Below, in pieces: positions 5,276 to 12,913 of a stretch of DNA of 24,755 nt (position 1 is its first letter; each line of letters begins with the position of its first letter). The DNA is from Bordetella parapertussis (lineage in GTDB: Bacteria > Pseudomonadota > Gammaproteobacteria > Burkholderiales > SG8-39), in assembly GCA_945906975.1 (NCBI GenBank), contig CAMDRY010000008.1, positions 1 to 24,755 of the forward strand. Direction: 5' to 3'. The position numbers and the translations under genes were made by a program. The notes beneath the pieces were generated by a model. It did no database searches. It had not been told where the DNA came from and worked only from the letters and a program-made list of their open reading frames with translations.

Positions 5276-7639
5276 CTACTTGATCGCCACCGCTCGAACC
5301 TGCTTCATATCGGTGAGTCCCATCATCACCTTTTCCATGCCATCCATCTTTAGGGTGGACATGCCCTCCTCAACGCATTTCACGAAAATATCTGAAACGC
5401 GCGCCCGTTCCTGAACAAGTTTCTTGACCGGATCGCTTGCCACCATCAACTCGTGCAGACCGCATCGTCCTTTATAGCCCGATCCACCGCAGGCGTCGCA
5501 ACCCTTGGCGCGGTGGAACTCCAGCTTGCCGTCCTTGCCGTACTCCTTTAGCCAATAGTCATAGAGCTTCTTCGCCTCACCGGCGGCATCTTTCTTCCAA
5601 GGCTCAGTCTGCCTGAGGTCCGATGTGAACTCGTGCATAAATTGCTTGATCTCGTCAGGAGGCGGCGTGTACGGCTCCTTGCATTTTCCACACAGACGCT
5701 TTGCCAGTCGCTGGGCGAGTATTCCAAGCAACGCGTCGGAAAAGTTGAAAGGATCCATCCCCATATCGAGCAGCCGGATGATCGCCTCTGGTGCCGAGTT
5801 GGTGTGCAAGGTTGCGAACACCAGGTGGCCGGTCAGGGATGCCTCAATGCCAATATGGGTCGTTTCGGCATCGCGCATCTCCCCGACCATGATGATGTCC
5901 GGATCGGCCCGCAGGAACGCCTTCATCACCATCGGGAAGTCCATAACCTTCTTGTTCACCTGAACCTGGCGCAAGCCCTTTTGGGTAATTTCAACCGGAT
6001 CCTCAGCAGTCCAAATTTTTGTGTCGGGTGTATTGAGGAAACCGAGCACAGAGTGCAGCGTAGTGGTTTTCCCCGAACCCGTGGGACCGCAAACGAAGAA
6101 CAGTCCGTACGGTTTGGAAACCGCCTTCTCCAGGTTTTCCTTGTTTTTCGTCGTCAGGCCAAGCTTGCCCAGCGGGATCGGCTCACCGGCCGCAAGAATC
6201 CGCATCACTATATCCTCGACCCCCCCGGTCGAAGGGATGGTCGCCACCCGCAACTCGATATCAAGCGGGCCAAATTTTTTGAACTTGATCTTCCCGTCCT
6301 GGGGCTTTCTTTTCTCCGAGATGTCCAGGTCGCACATGATCTTCAGGCGCGCCACGAGCGCATTGCGATAAGAGGCCGGAATCTCAATGTACGGGGAAAG
6401 TGAACCATCTTTTCGGAAACGAATTTCTGTTTTCGCCTTGCCCGGATAGGGCTCGATATGAATATCAGAGGCGCCCTGATTATAAGCATCGATGATGATT
6501 TTATTGACCAGTTTTACCAGTTCGTTGTCAGCCGCGGCTGACACGTCATCCCCCCCCTCCACCTCCATACTTTCGTCATTATCAAGGCTGGACAGCATGT
6601 CACCAATGTCACCGGTATCGATTTCCTCGGCACCGTAGAAGAGGTTCAGCGTTTCACGGAATTCCTTTTGTGTGGTGACCCGGTAGATCAACTTTGCCTT
6701 TGGAAAAACATTCTGCACTATGCGCGAACTCTTGACGCGCTCCGGGTCAAGACAGAGGACAATCAACCCTTCCTTGCCATCCTCAATGGGCACCCATTGA
6801 TTCGACTCAACGTATTCCCGCTTCAGGTTTTTTAGCAGGTCCATCGGCTTGATACGATCCGTCTTCAGCGGCTCGTAGGGTACGGCAAAGAATTTCGCAA
6901 GAGCCGCGCCTATCGATGGTAGTTTTACCTGGAATTCCTCTGACAGAACCGACTCGACATCGATGGCCTTTTTCCGTGCAGACCGCGCTGCGAGTTCAAA
7001 TTCGGCCGCAGATATCACTGCATCGGAAACGAGAAAATCGTATTTGGTTTTCAGCACCTGCGGTTTCTGGCGCTGCCTGAAAGCAATGGCCAGCGTTTGG
7101 GTCAGCTCGCTGACCCCCTCCTCGGTCATGGGCCCAAAGGGGAGACCGGCCTTGTTATTGATGATCTGAACAACGCCGATTAACTCACCGTTCGTGCCAT
7201 CGACCACTGGCGCAACCAGCATCTGCTTGGTGCGATACCCGGTCCTCTTGTCAACCTCCTGCAGGAAGCGCAAATTGGGATTGTGGGAGTGGAGCTCGGA
7301 CTCGTCATAGACGTCCCGCAGGTTAAGCATTTCTTTCGACAAGCCGACGTATCCGGCGATCGAGTGTTCGGCCAGCGGAAGCTTCAGATCCTTGAACGAG
7401 TTAAGGCCAGTCTTAACCTTTGAAATAATCGTGTTTTTGTCTTCCCCTAATGTGTAAATGGTCAGACGATCCGCATTGAAAAGTGTGCATATATCGGCAG
7501 ACACCTCAAGCATGATCTCGTCAATGTTGCTCGTGGCGTGAATCTTGTTCGTTACCGTCTGCAGGCTTTTCTGGAATGCCAGCCTGCTGTTGACGTCTGT
7601 GGGGCCAACATTTGGGGAAGCAATGAGAACCGCGCTCAT
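5276..7639 (-). CDS. GAF-fused GspE/PilB-family secretion or pilus ATPase
   Basis: This 787-residue protein has an N-terminal GAF domain (about 20-190), a GspE N-terminal-like domain (about 225-335), an acidic linker (340-368), and the type II/IV secretion ATPase domain. Walker A is GPTGSGKTT at 518-526; the Asp-box/Walker B region is DPDIIMVGEMRD at 579-590; conserved His residues are in LVFATLHTN. A zinc-binding tetracysteine is present (C650, C653, C714, C717), with a longer spacer than in standard GspE. The GAF domain carries INNK...F...EE, near the cNMP-type NKFDE signature. PilB and GspE normally lack GAF, so motor activity here is probably ligand-gated. It may power a type IV pilus or a type II-like system; no other machinery genes are adjacent. 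It precedes the HD-GYP gene and follows the cAMP cassette. Confidence 0.87.
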   Translation of the reverse strand: MSAVLIASPNVGPTDVNSRLAFQKSLQTVTNKIHATSNIDEIMLEVSADICTLFNADRLTIYTLGEDKNTIISKVKTGLNSFKDLKLPLAEHSIAGYVGLSKEMLNLRDVYDESELHSHNPNLRFLQEVDKRTGYRTKQMLVAPVVDGTNGELIGVVQIINNKAGLPFGPMTEEGVSELTQTLAIAFRQRQKPQVLKTKYDFLVSDAVISAAEFELAARSARKKAIDVESVLSEEFQVKLPSIGAALAKFFAVPYEPLKTDRIKPMDLLKNLKREYVESNQWVPIEDGKEGLIVLCLDPERVKSSRIVQNVFPKAKLIYRVTTQKEFRETLNLFYGAEEIDTGDIGDMLSSLDNDESMEVEGGDDVSAAADNELVKLVNKIIIDAYNQGASDIHIEPYPGKAKTEIRFRKDGSLSPYIEIPASYRNALVARLKIMCDLDISEKRKPQDGKIKFKKFGPLDIELRVATIPSTGGVEDIVMRILAAGEPIPLGKLGLTTKNKENLEKAVSKPYGLFFVCGPTGSGKTTTLHSVLGFLNTPDTKIWTAEDPVEITQKGLRQVQVNKKVMDFPMVMKAFLRADPDIIMVGEMRDAETTHIGIEASLTGHLVFATLHTNSAPEAIIRLLDMGMDPFNFSDALLGILAQRLAKRLCGKCKEPYTPPPDEIKQFMHEFTSDLRQTEPWKKDAAGEAKKLYDYWLKEYGKDGKLEFHRAKGCDACGGSGYKGRCGLHELMVASDPVKKLVQERARVSDIFVKCVEEGMSTLKMDGMEKVMMGLTDMKQVRAVAIK

Positions 7640-7755
7640 ATTCTAGGGTCTCGTAACAAAAACGGAGCCGCATCGGCCCGGGAGCACAAATTTCCGTATC
7701 CGCACGTGGCGCGGACATTGAGAAAATTGCCGTAATTTCTGAGGATAACTTTCAT
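7636..7755 (-). CDS. Possible small leader ORF before the GAF-GspE gene
   Basis: An ORF of 39 codons starts with ATG at 7755, seven bases after GGTGA, and its TGA overlaps the ATG of the GAF-GspE gene as ATGA, a typical arrangement for translational coupling. The product is basic with three aromatic residues near its N-terminus and two cysteines, and matches no family I recognise. It could equally be a chance reading frame in the 234-base intergenic region. The ATPase gene has only a weak Shine-Dalgarno of its own, which would make coupling useful. Confidence 0.22.
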   Translation of the reverse strand: MKVILRNYGNFLNVRATCGYGNLCSRADAAPFLLRDPRI

Positions 7756-7770
7756 CACATTTCACCACAT

Positions 7771-7786
7771 ATCGTGCCGGTACGAT
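7771..7786. promoter_or_regulatory. Palindrome upstream of the GAF-GspE gene
   Basis: ATCGTGCCGGTACGAT is a 16-base inverted repeat with one mismatched pair, located 132-147 bases before the ATPase start in the intergenic region after the cNMP/rhodanese gene. A partial copy (ATCGTACG) occurs near 7827. It may be an operator, but no cognate regulator can be named. Confidence 0.3.
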
Positions 7787-7873
7787 CGGGTGCGAAAATC
7801 CCGGCGTTTCTGCGCGCGGACTTCAATCGTACGCTCAAAGCGCAAGAAACCACCACCTGCAAAACGGCTGTCC

Positions 7874-8941
7874 TCATCGCTCTTCCCCCCATAGTCCGCC
7901 GGTTAACAAAAACGCACGGTAGCCGCGTTGCGCCAATAAAAATGCCGCCGCAGCGCTTCTGCGCTCACTTTGACAATACAAAATATACTCGCGGCCCTTG
8001 TCCAATACCCCGAATGCATGTCGAATCTCCGATAGCGGAATATTCATGGCACCGGGCAATCTGTCGTATTGATATTCAGAGGGATATCGAACGTCCACCC
8101 ATTGCGCGCCCTGAATCACCCTCTGACGACTTTCCCCCATGGACACGCGCTGGAGCAGCGGCTCCTTGAGCAGGCCAACAAAATCCTGCTTGTCCAGCCG
8201 CAGAAGAGTGCCGTCTGTTTTCATACTTACTGTTGCATTTCGCTTCGCCTCCGAAACGAGCGCCTCTTCACCGAAGGCGTCCCCGCTTTTAATATCGGCG
8301 AGCATCATCGACACACCCCCGATGGTGCGTTCAACCTGGCATCTTCCCGATTCAATCACGTAGTAGTAGTCGCCCTCGGCGCCCTCACGGATGATGACTT
8401 GCCCCCGTTTGGCTTCGAACCGCTCGAATTTTTTGAGAAGCTCATCAATGTGGGCTGCAGGCAATTGGGAAAACGCCCCGAATTTAAGATTATTTACTGA
8501 AAAAATCCCCGAAAGAATGCTCCAGTTGGCCAACGAGGGCTGCGCCGCGTACTCCCTGCCCTGGCCCGCCGTCCCGGCCTCAGCCAGTTGATCCCAGGTG
8601 ACCATTATGTCGAGGAGATCGTCATCGATCCTGATGAGGTCGACGTCTGTAATGGCCCTGGCTGAATCAAAAACCGCGCCGCGTTTTCCCAGTGCGTAAC
8701 GCGCCTCCCCAGATCCGCCGACCAAGACCTCTGGTAATGCGCCGCCCCCGCGCTCCAGCGCGAGCTCGCCGCGCGTCAAAAATACAGACTGTCCCGCGAT
8801 ACCGCGCGTGCGGAAGGGATCCTGATGTTTTTCCACTTGCTCGATATAGCAAAGGCTTGCCAGTTCCAGCAGCCTGGTTTCGGACAAATCCGACAACGGG
8901 GAGAATCGCTTCAAAGTCTTCAATTCAACCGTGGCAACCAT
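7874..8941 (-). CDS. Double cNMP-binding domain protein fused to rhodanese
   Basis: The protein has 355 residues. The first cyclic-nucleotide-binding fold (about 10-120) lacks a recognisable phosphate-binding cassette. The second (about 155-270) keeps it: GDAFGEEALVSEAKRNATV has the Gly-Glu, Ala-Leu and Arg that contact the cyclic phosphate in Crp and PKA regulatory domains. A rhodanese domain follows, with WVDVRYPSEY, HAFGVL and an active loop beginning at Cys323 in CQSERRS. No DNA-binding helix-turn-helix is present. It begins 3 bases after the phosphodiesterase stop in a cyclase-phosphodiesterase-sensor operon, so cAMP is the obvious ligand by inference. The rhodanese part could carry a persulfide or merely bind. 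The 234 bases between it and the GAF-GspE gene may contain another promoter. Confidence 0.86.
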   Translation of the reverse strand: MVATVELKTLKRFSPLSDLSETRLLELASLCYIEQVEKHQDPFRTRGIAGQSVFLTRGELALERGGGALPEVLVGGSGEARYALGKRGAVFDSARAITDVDLIRIDDDLLDIMVTWDQLAEAGTAGQGREYAAQPSLANWSILSGIFSVNNLKFGAFSQLPAAHIDELLKKFERFEAKRGQVIIREGAEGDYYYVIESGRCQVERTIGGVSMMLADIKSGDAFGEEALVSEAKRNATVSMKTDGTLLRLDKQDFVGLLKEPLLQRVSMGESRQRVIQGAQWVDVRYPSEYQYDRLPGAMNIPLSEIRHAFGVLDKGREYILYCQSERRSAAAAFLLAQRGYRAFLLTGGLWGEER

Positions 8942-8944
8942 GGT

Positions 8945-9712
8945 CTAGAACTCGAAGACCTGATTGTTCTGCAGCATACGCGGCTTGTACTGGCCGGCAC
9001 ACTCCTCAATTTCCTGCATCGTCAATTCAATCTCGCCGGGCTTGAGATGGCTGATGAAAATCTCGGCGCTTCGCTCAAGTTTTGCCAATTCCTCGGCGAG
9101 CATGCTCGGACAAAGGTGCTTGGACAAAATCGCCAGCTGCTTTTCACGGTTGCAAAATGCAGTTTCAATAATCACATATTTCAGATTATTTATTTTATTC
9201 ACCAGTTTCCACATGGCGTCGTTGGTGGTCGTATCTCCGGAAAAAACGAGACTGGCTTTCCCGGAGTCCAAATGGAATCCGACGGCCGGAACCACATGGT
9301 TCGCCGGGAGTGCGGTTATCTTGCGCCCTTTTATATCGATTTGCTGGCCGATCTGAATCGGCTCAAAACGCATGAACGGCTTATTCACCGTCGGCAACTG
9401 CGTGAAATCAGGCCAGATACTCCAATTGAACACATGATTGCGCATGACTTCAATCGTTGCAGCCTGTGCATAAACCGTGACCGGATTTTCGCGCATGCCT
9501 CCGACGGTGTCGACCAAGAAAGGAATGCTGGATATATGGTCGAGATGCGAATGCGTCACAAAGATATGATCGATCAACGACAGCTCGGTCAGGGAAAGAT
9601 CAGACACGCCGGTACCTGCATCAATAAGAACATCATGATCGAGAAGCATCGACGTGGTACGTAGATGCCGTCCGCCAATTCCGCCACTGCAGCCAAGTAT
9701 TCGAAGTCTCAC
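8945..9712 (-). CDS. Metallo-beta-lactamase-fold putative cyclic-nucleotide phosphodiesterase
   Basis: The protein has 255 residues and starts with GTG (MRLRILGCSGG), placed against the AGGG sequence that overlaps the cyclase stop region. The metal-binding motif HSHLDH lies at 54-59 and its context HSHLDHISSIPF resembles the class II cyclic-nucleotide phosphodiesterase signature (PDE1/CpdA-unrelated type). Further likely ligands are His in ANHVVPAVGF, Asp in FSGDTTTND and His in FISHLKPGE. No signal peptide is seen, so it should be cytoplasmic. It sits 7 bases after the adenylate cyclase and 3 bases before the cNMP-binding protein, which supports cAMP or cGMP as substrate. Glyoxalase- or RNase Z-like hydrolase activity remains possible for this fold. 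Confidence 0.8.
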   Translation of the reverse strand: MRLRILGCSGGIGGRHLRTTSMLLDHDVLIDAGTGVSDLSLTELSLIDHIFVTHSHLDHISSIPFLVDTVGGMRENPVTVYAQAATIEVMRNHVFNWSIWPDFTQLPTVNKPFMRFEPIQIGQQIDIKGRKITALPANHVVPAVGFHLDSGKASLVFSGDTTTNDAMWKLVNKINNLKYVIIETAFCNREKQLAILSKHLCPSMLAEELAKLERSAEIFISHLKPGEIELTMQEIEECAGQYKPRMLQNNQVFEF

Positions 9713-9719
9713 AGGAGCC

Positions 9720-11951
9720 CTACTTTGTCTCGAACTTTGTCACGCCATCCCAATCTGGGCCAGGTGGGTTTGCGCGGCATTCTGAAATTTTTTCGCTAAA
9801 TATCCGGTACAACCCCAAAGTTGGGTTCAGTTGATGCAGGTCAACGAGTTGCGACTCGGCCTGATCCCAGTCTTGCGCGCGATAAGCCCCGAGGCAATGG
9901 TGCCATAGCTCTATTTCATCCAGCATATTTTTATCAACTTGGCCATCTACGCCTATCGGCTCGAAGATCGCGACAGGCTCTTCCTTGCCCTTGACCCGTA
10001 CCCGGTCGACCTCGCGAAACACGATGTCTGTCACCGCCCTCTTGGTGCTTTCCCCGACGAGGATACCAACGCCGTATTGCTTGGTTATGCCCTCGAGACG
10101 CGATCCAAGATTCACCGGATCCCCCATGACGGTATACGCTTTCCGGATTTTCGAACCCATGTCGCCAACGCTCATCACGCCGCTGTTCAGACCCACCCCG
10201 ATCTTGAACTCAGGCCAACCTCGTTTGCGGAATTCCTCATTTAGCGCCGTTGCCTTTTCCTGCATCTGCAGCGCGGTCATCACCCCGTTTCGGTGATGCG
10301 CCGGGTCTGCAACCGGCGCCCCCCAGAAGGCCATGATGGCGTCACCGATATATTTGTCCAAGGTGCCATGATTGTTGCGAATAACCAGGCTCATGGTGGT
10401 GAGGTATTCGTTGATGTACGCTGATAACTCGTTTGGATCAAGGCTTTCCGAAATTGTCGTAAATCCGCGTACGTCCGAAAAAAGCACGGTCAGATCTTCA
10501 CGCTTACCCTCCATACTGTATTTTTCAGGGTCTTGGGCCATCTTGTCGACAAGTTCAGGCGGAACGTATTGCCCGAACAACTCGGTGAACTGGCGTTTCG
10601 ATCTGGATTCGACAAAATACCCGTATGCCATATTGAGAATAAAGAGTCCCATTGTCAGCAGCAGACTGGAGGCAAGGGGCAGCACCATGCCGGCTCCGGA
10701 CCAAATGAGCACGTTGATTCCGGTGATGAGGAGCATGGCAAGTATCGAAACCAAGGTCGCCCGCAACGGCGAGAGCATTGGCATCAACAGGGAAAGCGTA
10801 ATACCGCCGATCAAAAGCAGGATGACCTCGGCGCCAAGCATAAAGGGCGGGCGCTGTTTAATGCTGCTGTCCAGCATTCCAGCGATGAGATTGGCATGAA
10901 TCTCAACCCCCGGATAGACGCTCCCTACCGGGGTGGAGCGCAAGTCCAGCAATCCTGGTGCCGAAGTTCCAATCAGGGCGATTTTCCCCTTCAAGGTCTC
11001 TACCGGCAAGCGGTCTGACATGACGTCGGCCAAGGAAAAATACTGGAAACTTCCCTGCTTTCCGCGATAGGGGATGAGTGCGCTCACGTTTTCATCGACA
11101 GGGATTTTTAACGGGCCGACTTCCAACCACTCGAGTCCTGCGTATCCACTAGAAATGACACGATCGGGCGGGTAACCCGGCAGCACGTCAGGGAATTTTC
11201 CGGAGCCCAGGGCGAGCAGCGTCCTGATCATCGAAAGTGAAAGGGACTCGTAATACGCGCCCTTGTATTCGGCGAGCATCGGAACCCGTCTCGAAACGCC
11301 GTCAAAATCGACAAGCGGGTTGAAGTGTCCCGCGCTTGCCGCGTTTTTTTGAAATTCCTGCAGGTTTCCCCCAAAGCCCTTCCACGAAGTGAAGGCAATG
11401 TTCTTCCCGGCAAAGGCCCCTGCAGGTATCACCGGGACGGGAATCCCACCCGACTCCCGGGCGTCATCTGCACTATTGAAGTAATAGCCCAGCACGACTG
11501 GGCGGCCCTTAATCGTCTGGGCAAACATCGCATCATGATCGAGCATCGGCCGCAGTTGCCCCAAAATACTCTGGAACTGGGCGTTATCCTTGAACTCTTT
11601 TTTGGCCAGCGACTCAAGAACAGGGAGCCCTGAACTCGAATCGGCCTCCGCAAAAACAACGTCGAAGCCCACCATCACAAGTCCATACTTGTCGAAGAGC
11701 TTTTTGATCAACTCGGAAACACGATCGCGTCCCCAAGGCCATCTGCCGACTTCGGCCAGACTCTTCTCATCGATATCGAGGATAACGATTCGCGTATCGA
11801 CGCTGTCCGGCATTGTTAGCCGCAGGCGAGTGTCGTAGATGATGCTGTCAAGTTGGCTTACAAGGCTGATCTGGTAGAACTTCGCCGCGTGTCCGACAAA
11901 GAGCAGCAGCACAGCCAAACCAATCGCGATACGTACGATGTGCTGCTTCAA
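9720..11951 (-). CDS. CHASE2-domain class III adenylate cyclase
   Basis: The 743-residue protein has one N-terminal membrane segment (about 5-22), a periplasmic CHASE2 sensor domain (about 30-365), three closely spaced membrane helices (about 372-443), a short FGQYVPPELV linker and a class III cyclase domain (about 485-660). Catalytic residues are complete: metal Asp493 (FSDVRGFT) and Asp537, Lys533 and Asp611 for adenine recognition, and Asn614 and Arg618 for the transition state. Substrate is therefore predicted as ATP rather than GTP. A further helical segment of about 75 residues follows. The start is TTG at 11951 with GAGGAAA five bases upstream. It leads a tight operon with the phosphodiesterase and cNMP sensor, and lies 165 bases after the FHA gene. 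The CHASE2 ligand is unknown. Confidence 0.93.
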   Translation of the reverse strand: MKQHIVRIAIGLAVLLLFVGHAAKFYQISLVSQLDSIIYDTRLRLTMPDSVDTRIVILDIDEKSLAEVGRWPWGRDRVSELIKKLFDKYGLVMVGFDVVFAEADSSSGLPVLESLAKKEFKDNAQFQSILGQLRPMLDHDAMFAQTIKGRPVVLGYYFNSADDARESGGIPVPVIPAGAFAGKNIAFTSWKGFGGNLQEFQKNAASAGHFNPLVDFDGVSRRVPMLAEYKGAYYESLSLSMIRTLLALGSGKFPDVLPGYPPDRVISSGYAGLEWLEVGPLKIPVDENVSALIPYRGKQGSFQYFSLADVMSDRLPVETLKGKIALIGTSAPGLLDLRSTPVGSVYPGVEIHANLIAGMLDSSIKQRPPFMLGAEVILLLIGGITLSLLMPMLSPLRATLVSILAMLLITGINVLIWSGAGMVLPLASSLLLTMGLFILNMAYGYFVESRSKRQFTELFGQYVPPELVDKMAQDPEKYSMEGKREDLTVLFSDVRGFTTISESLDPNELSAYINEYLTTMSLVIRNNHGTLDKYIGDAIMAFWGAPVADPAHHRNGVMTALQMQEKATALNEEFRKRGWPEFKIGVGLNSGVMSVGDMGSKIRKAYTVMGDPVNLGSRLEGITKQYGVGILVGESTKRAVTDIVFREVDRVRVKGKEEPVAIFEPIGVDGQVDKNMLDEIELWHHCLGAYRAQDWDQAESQLVDLHQLNPTLGLYRIFSEKISECRANPPGPDWDGVTKFETK

Positions 11952-12092
11952 AATTTCCTCACTTGGTCAACGGACAACGCAACGACGTTTTCGCAAAGCA
12001 CGTACGCGACGAAAAAACACGGGACGAAACCAACCACTGCCCTCAGGACGCCCCGCCTAATGGCAATGTCTTTGTTGCTGGCAAACATAATC

Positions 12093-12113
12093 GCACGCCC
12101 TCAGCCGGCGTGC
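12093..12113 (-). other. Hairpin just downstream of the FHA gene
   Basis: GCACGCC and GGCGTGC form a seven-base-pair GC-rich stem around a seven-base loop, 3 bases after the FHA stop codon. There is no T-tract after it, so it is more likely a transcript 3'-end stabiliser or an attenuator than a full terminator. It lies in the 165-base space before the cyclase, where nothing else is recognisable. Confidence 0.4.
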
Positions 12114-12116
12114 CAT

Positions 12117-12899
12117 TCAAACCTTGTAGAAAAACTCCATTTTGACACCCGCGAGCTCGATCAGATCGTGGTCTTTTAAGGCGTGAGGCGCCGTGCCTAT
12201 CGACTGGCCGTTAACGCTCGGCTGATTAGCGCCCTCGACGTGGGTGACAAAGTACCCCTGTGGACGGCGCGTAAGCACCGCGACTTGGACACCGGGTTTG
12301 CCAAGCGTTGTAAGGGGCTTGATAAGTTCAAGCTCCCGCCCGGCAATGGCGCCGGAGAGAACCCGAAGCATACCTATTTTTTGCGCTGGCACAGAAGCCG
12401 TGGGCGAGGGCGGCATCGCCACCGGCGCAGCATTGCGTTGCGTTTCGCCGGCTTTCGCCATCAGCGGAGCCGCTGCGGCGGCAATTGGCGCAGGGGAATC
12501 TACCGAGGCCCCCGCAGTTGCCGCCACTGGGGCGGCAGGTGCCGGCCGCATCGCGCCGGGACGCAAAATCATCGTCTTTTCAAAATCAGCTTTCGCGGCC
12601 CCCGCCGGCGCCGTGTCGGCGACGTACTTGAGCTTGTATTTCCCCATCTCAATAACATCGTTATTCTGCATAAAATGTTTTTTTACAGACTGGCCGTTGA
12701 CCATGGTGCCATTCGTACTGCCAAGATCTTCAAGGAAGGAGTCAGCCAGTATCGTCACCAGGACCGCATGCTCTCCGCTAACAGCCAGATTATCAATCTG
12801 GATATCGTTATGTGGCTTGCGTCCAATTGTGGTTCGTTCCTTGGTGAGCTGAATCTCCTTCAGCACCAGGCCATCCATACTTAAAATCAGCTTCGCCAT
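12117..12899 (-). CDS. Two-FHA-domain phosphothreonine-binding protein
   Basis: The protein has 260 residues. The first FHA domain (about 22-95) has every key feature: Gly26-Arg27, Ser41, His44 and the LEDLGSTNGT loop with Asn63, so it should bind phosphothreonine. A Pro/Ala-rich linker (about 96-175) follows, containing Thr109 in EKTMILRP, a plausible phospho-acceptor. The second FHA-like domain (about 180-260) is degenerate: the Arg of the GR motif is replaced in LGKPGVQ, but PSVNGQSI remains. The start ATG at 12899 has GGGGA upstream. It lies 14 bases after the PP2C phosphatase, so the pair forms a reader-eraser unit of Ser/Thr phosphorylation, next to a decayed kinase. No membrane segment is seen. 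Confidence 0.88.
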   Translation of the reverse strand: MAKLILSMDGLVLKEIQLTKERTTIGRKPHNDIQIDNLAVSGEHAVLVTILADSFLEDLGSTNGTMVNGQSVKKHFMQNNDVIEMGKYKLKYVADTAPAGAAKADFEKTMILRPGAMRPAPAAPVAATAGASVDSPAPIAAAAAPLMAKAGETQRNAAPVAMPPSPTASVPAQKIGMLRVLSGAIAGRELELIKPLTTLGKPGVQVAVLTRRPQGYFVTHVEGANQPSVNGQSIGTAPHALKDHDLIELAGVKMEFFYKV

Positions 12900-12913
12900 A
12901 GCAATTTCCCCGA

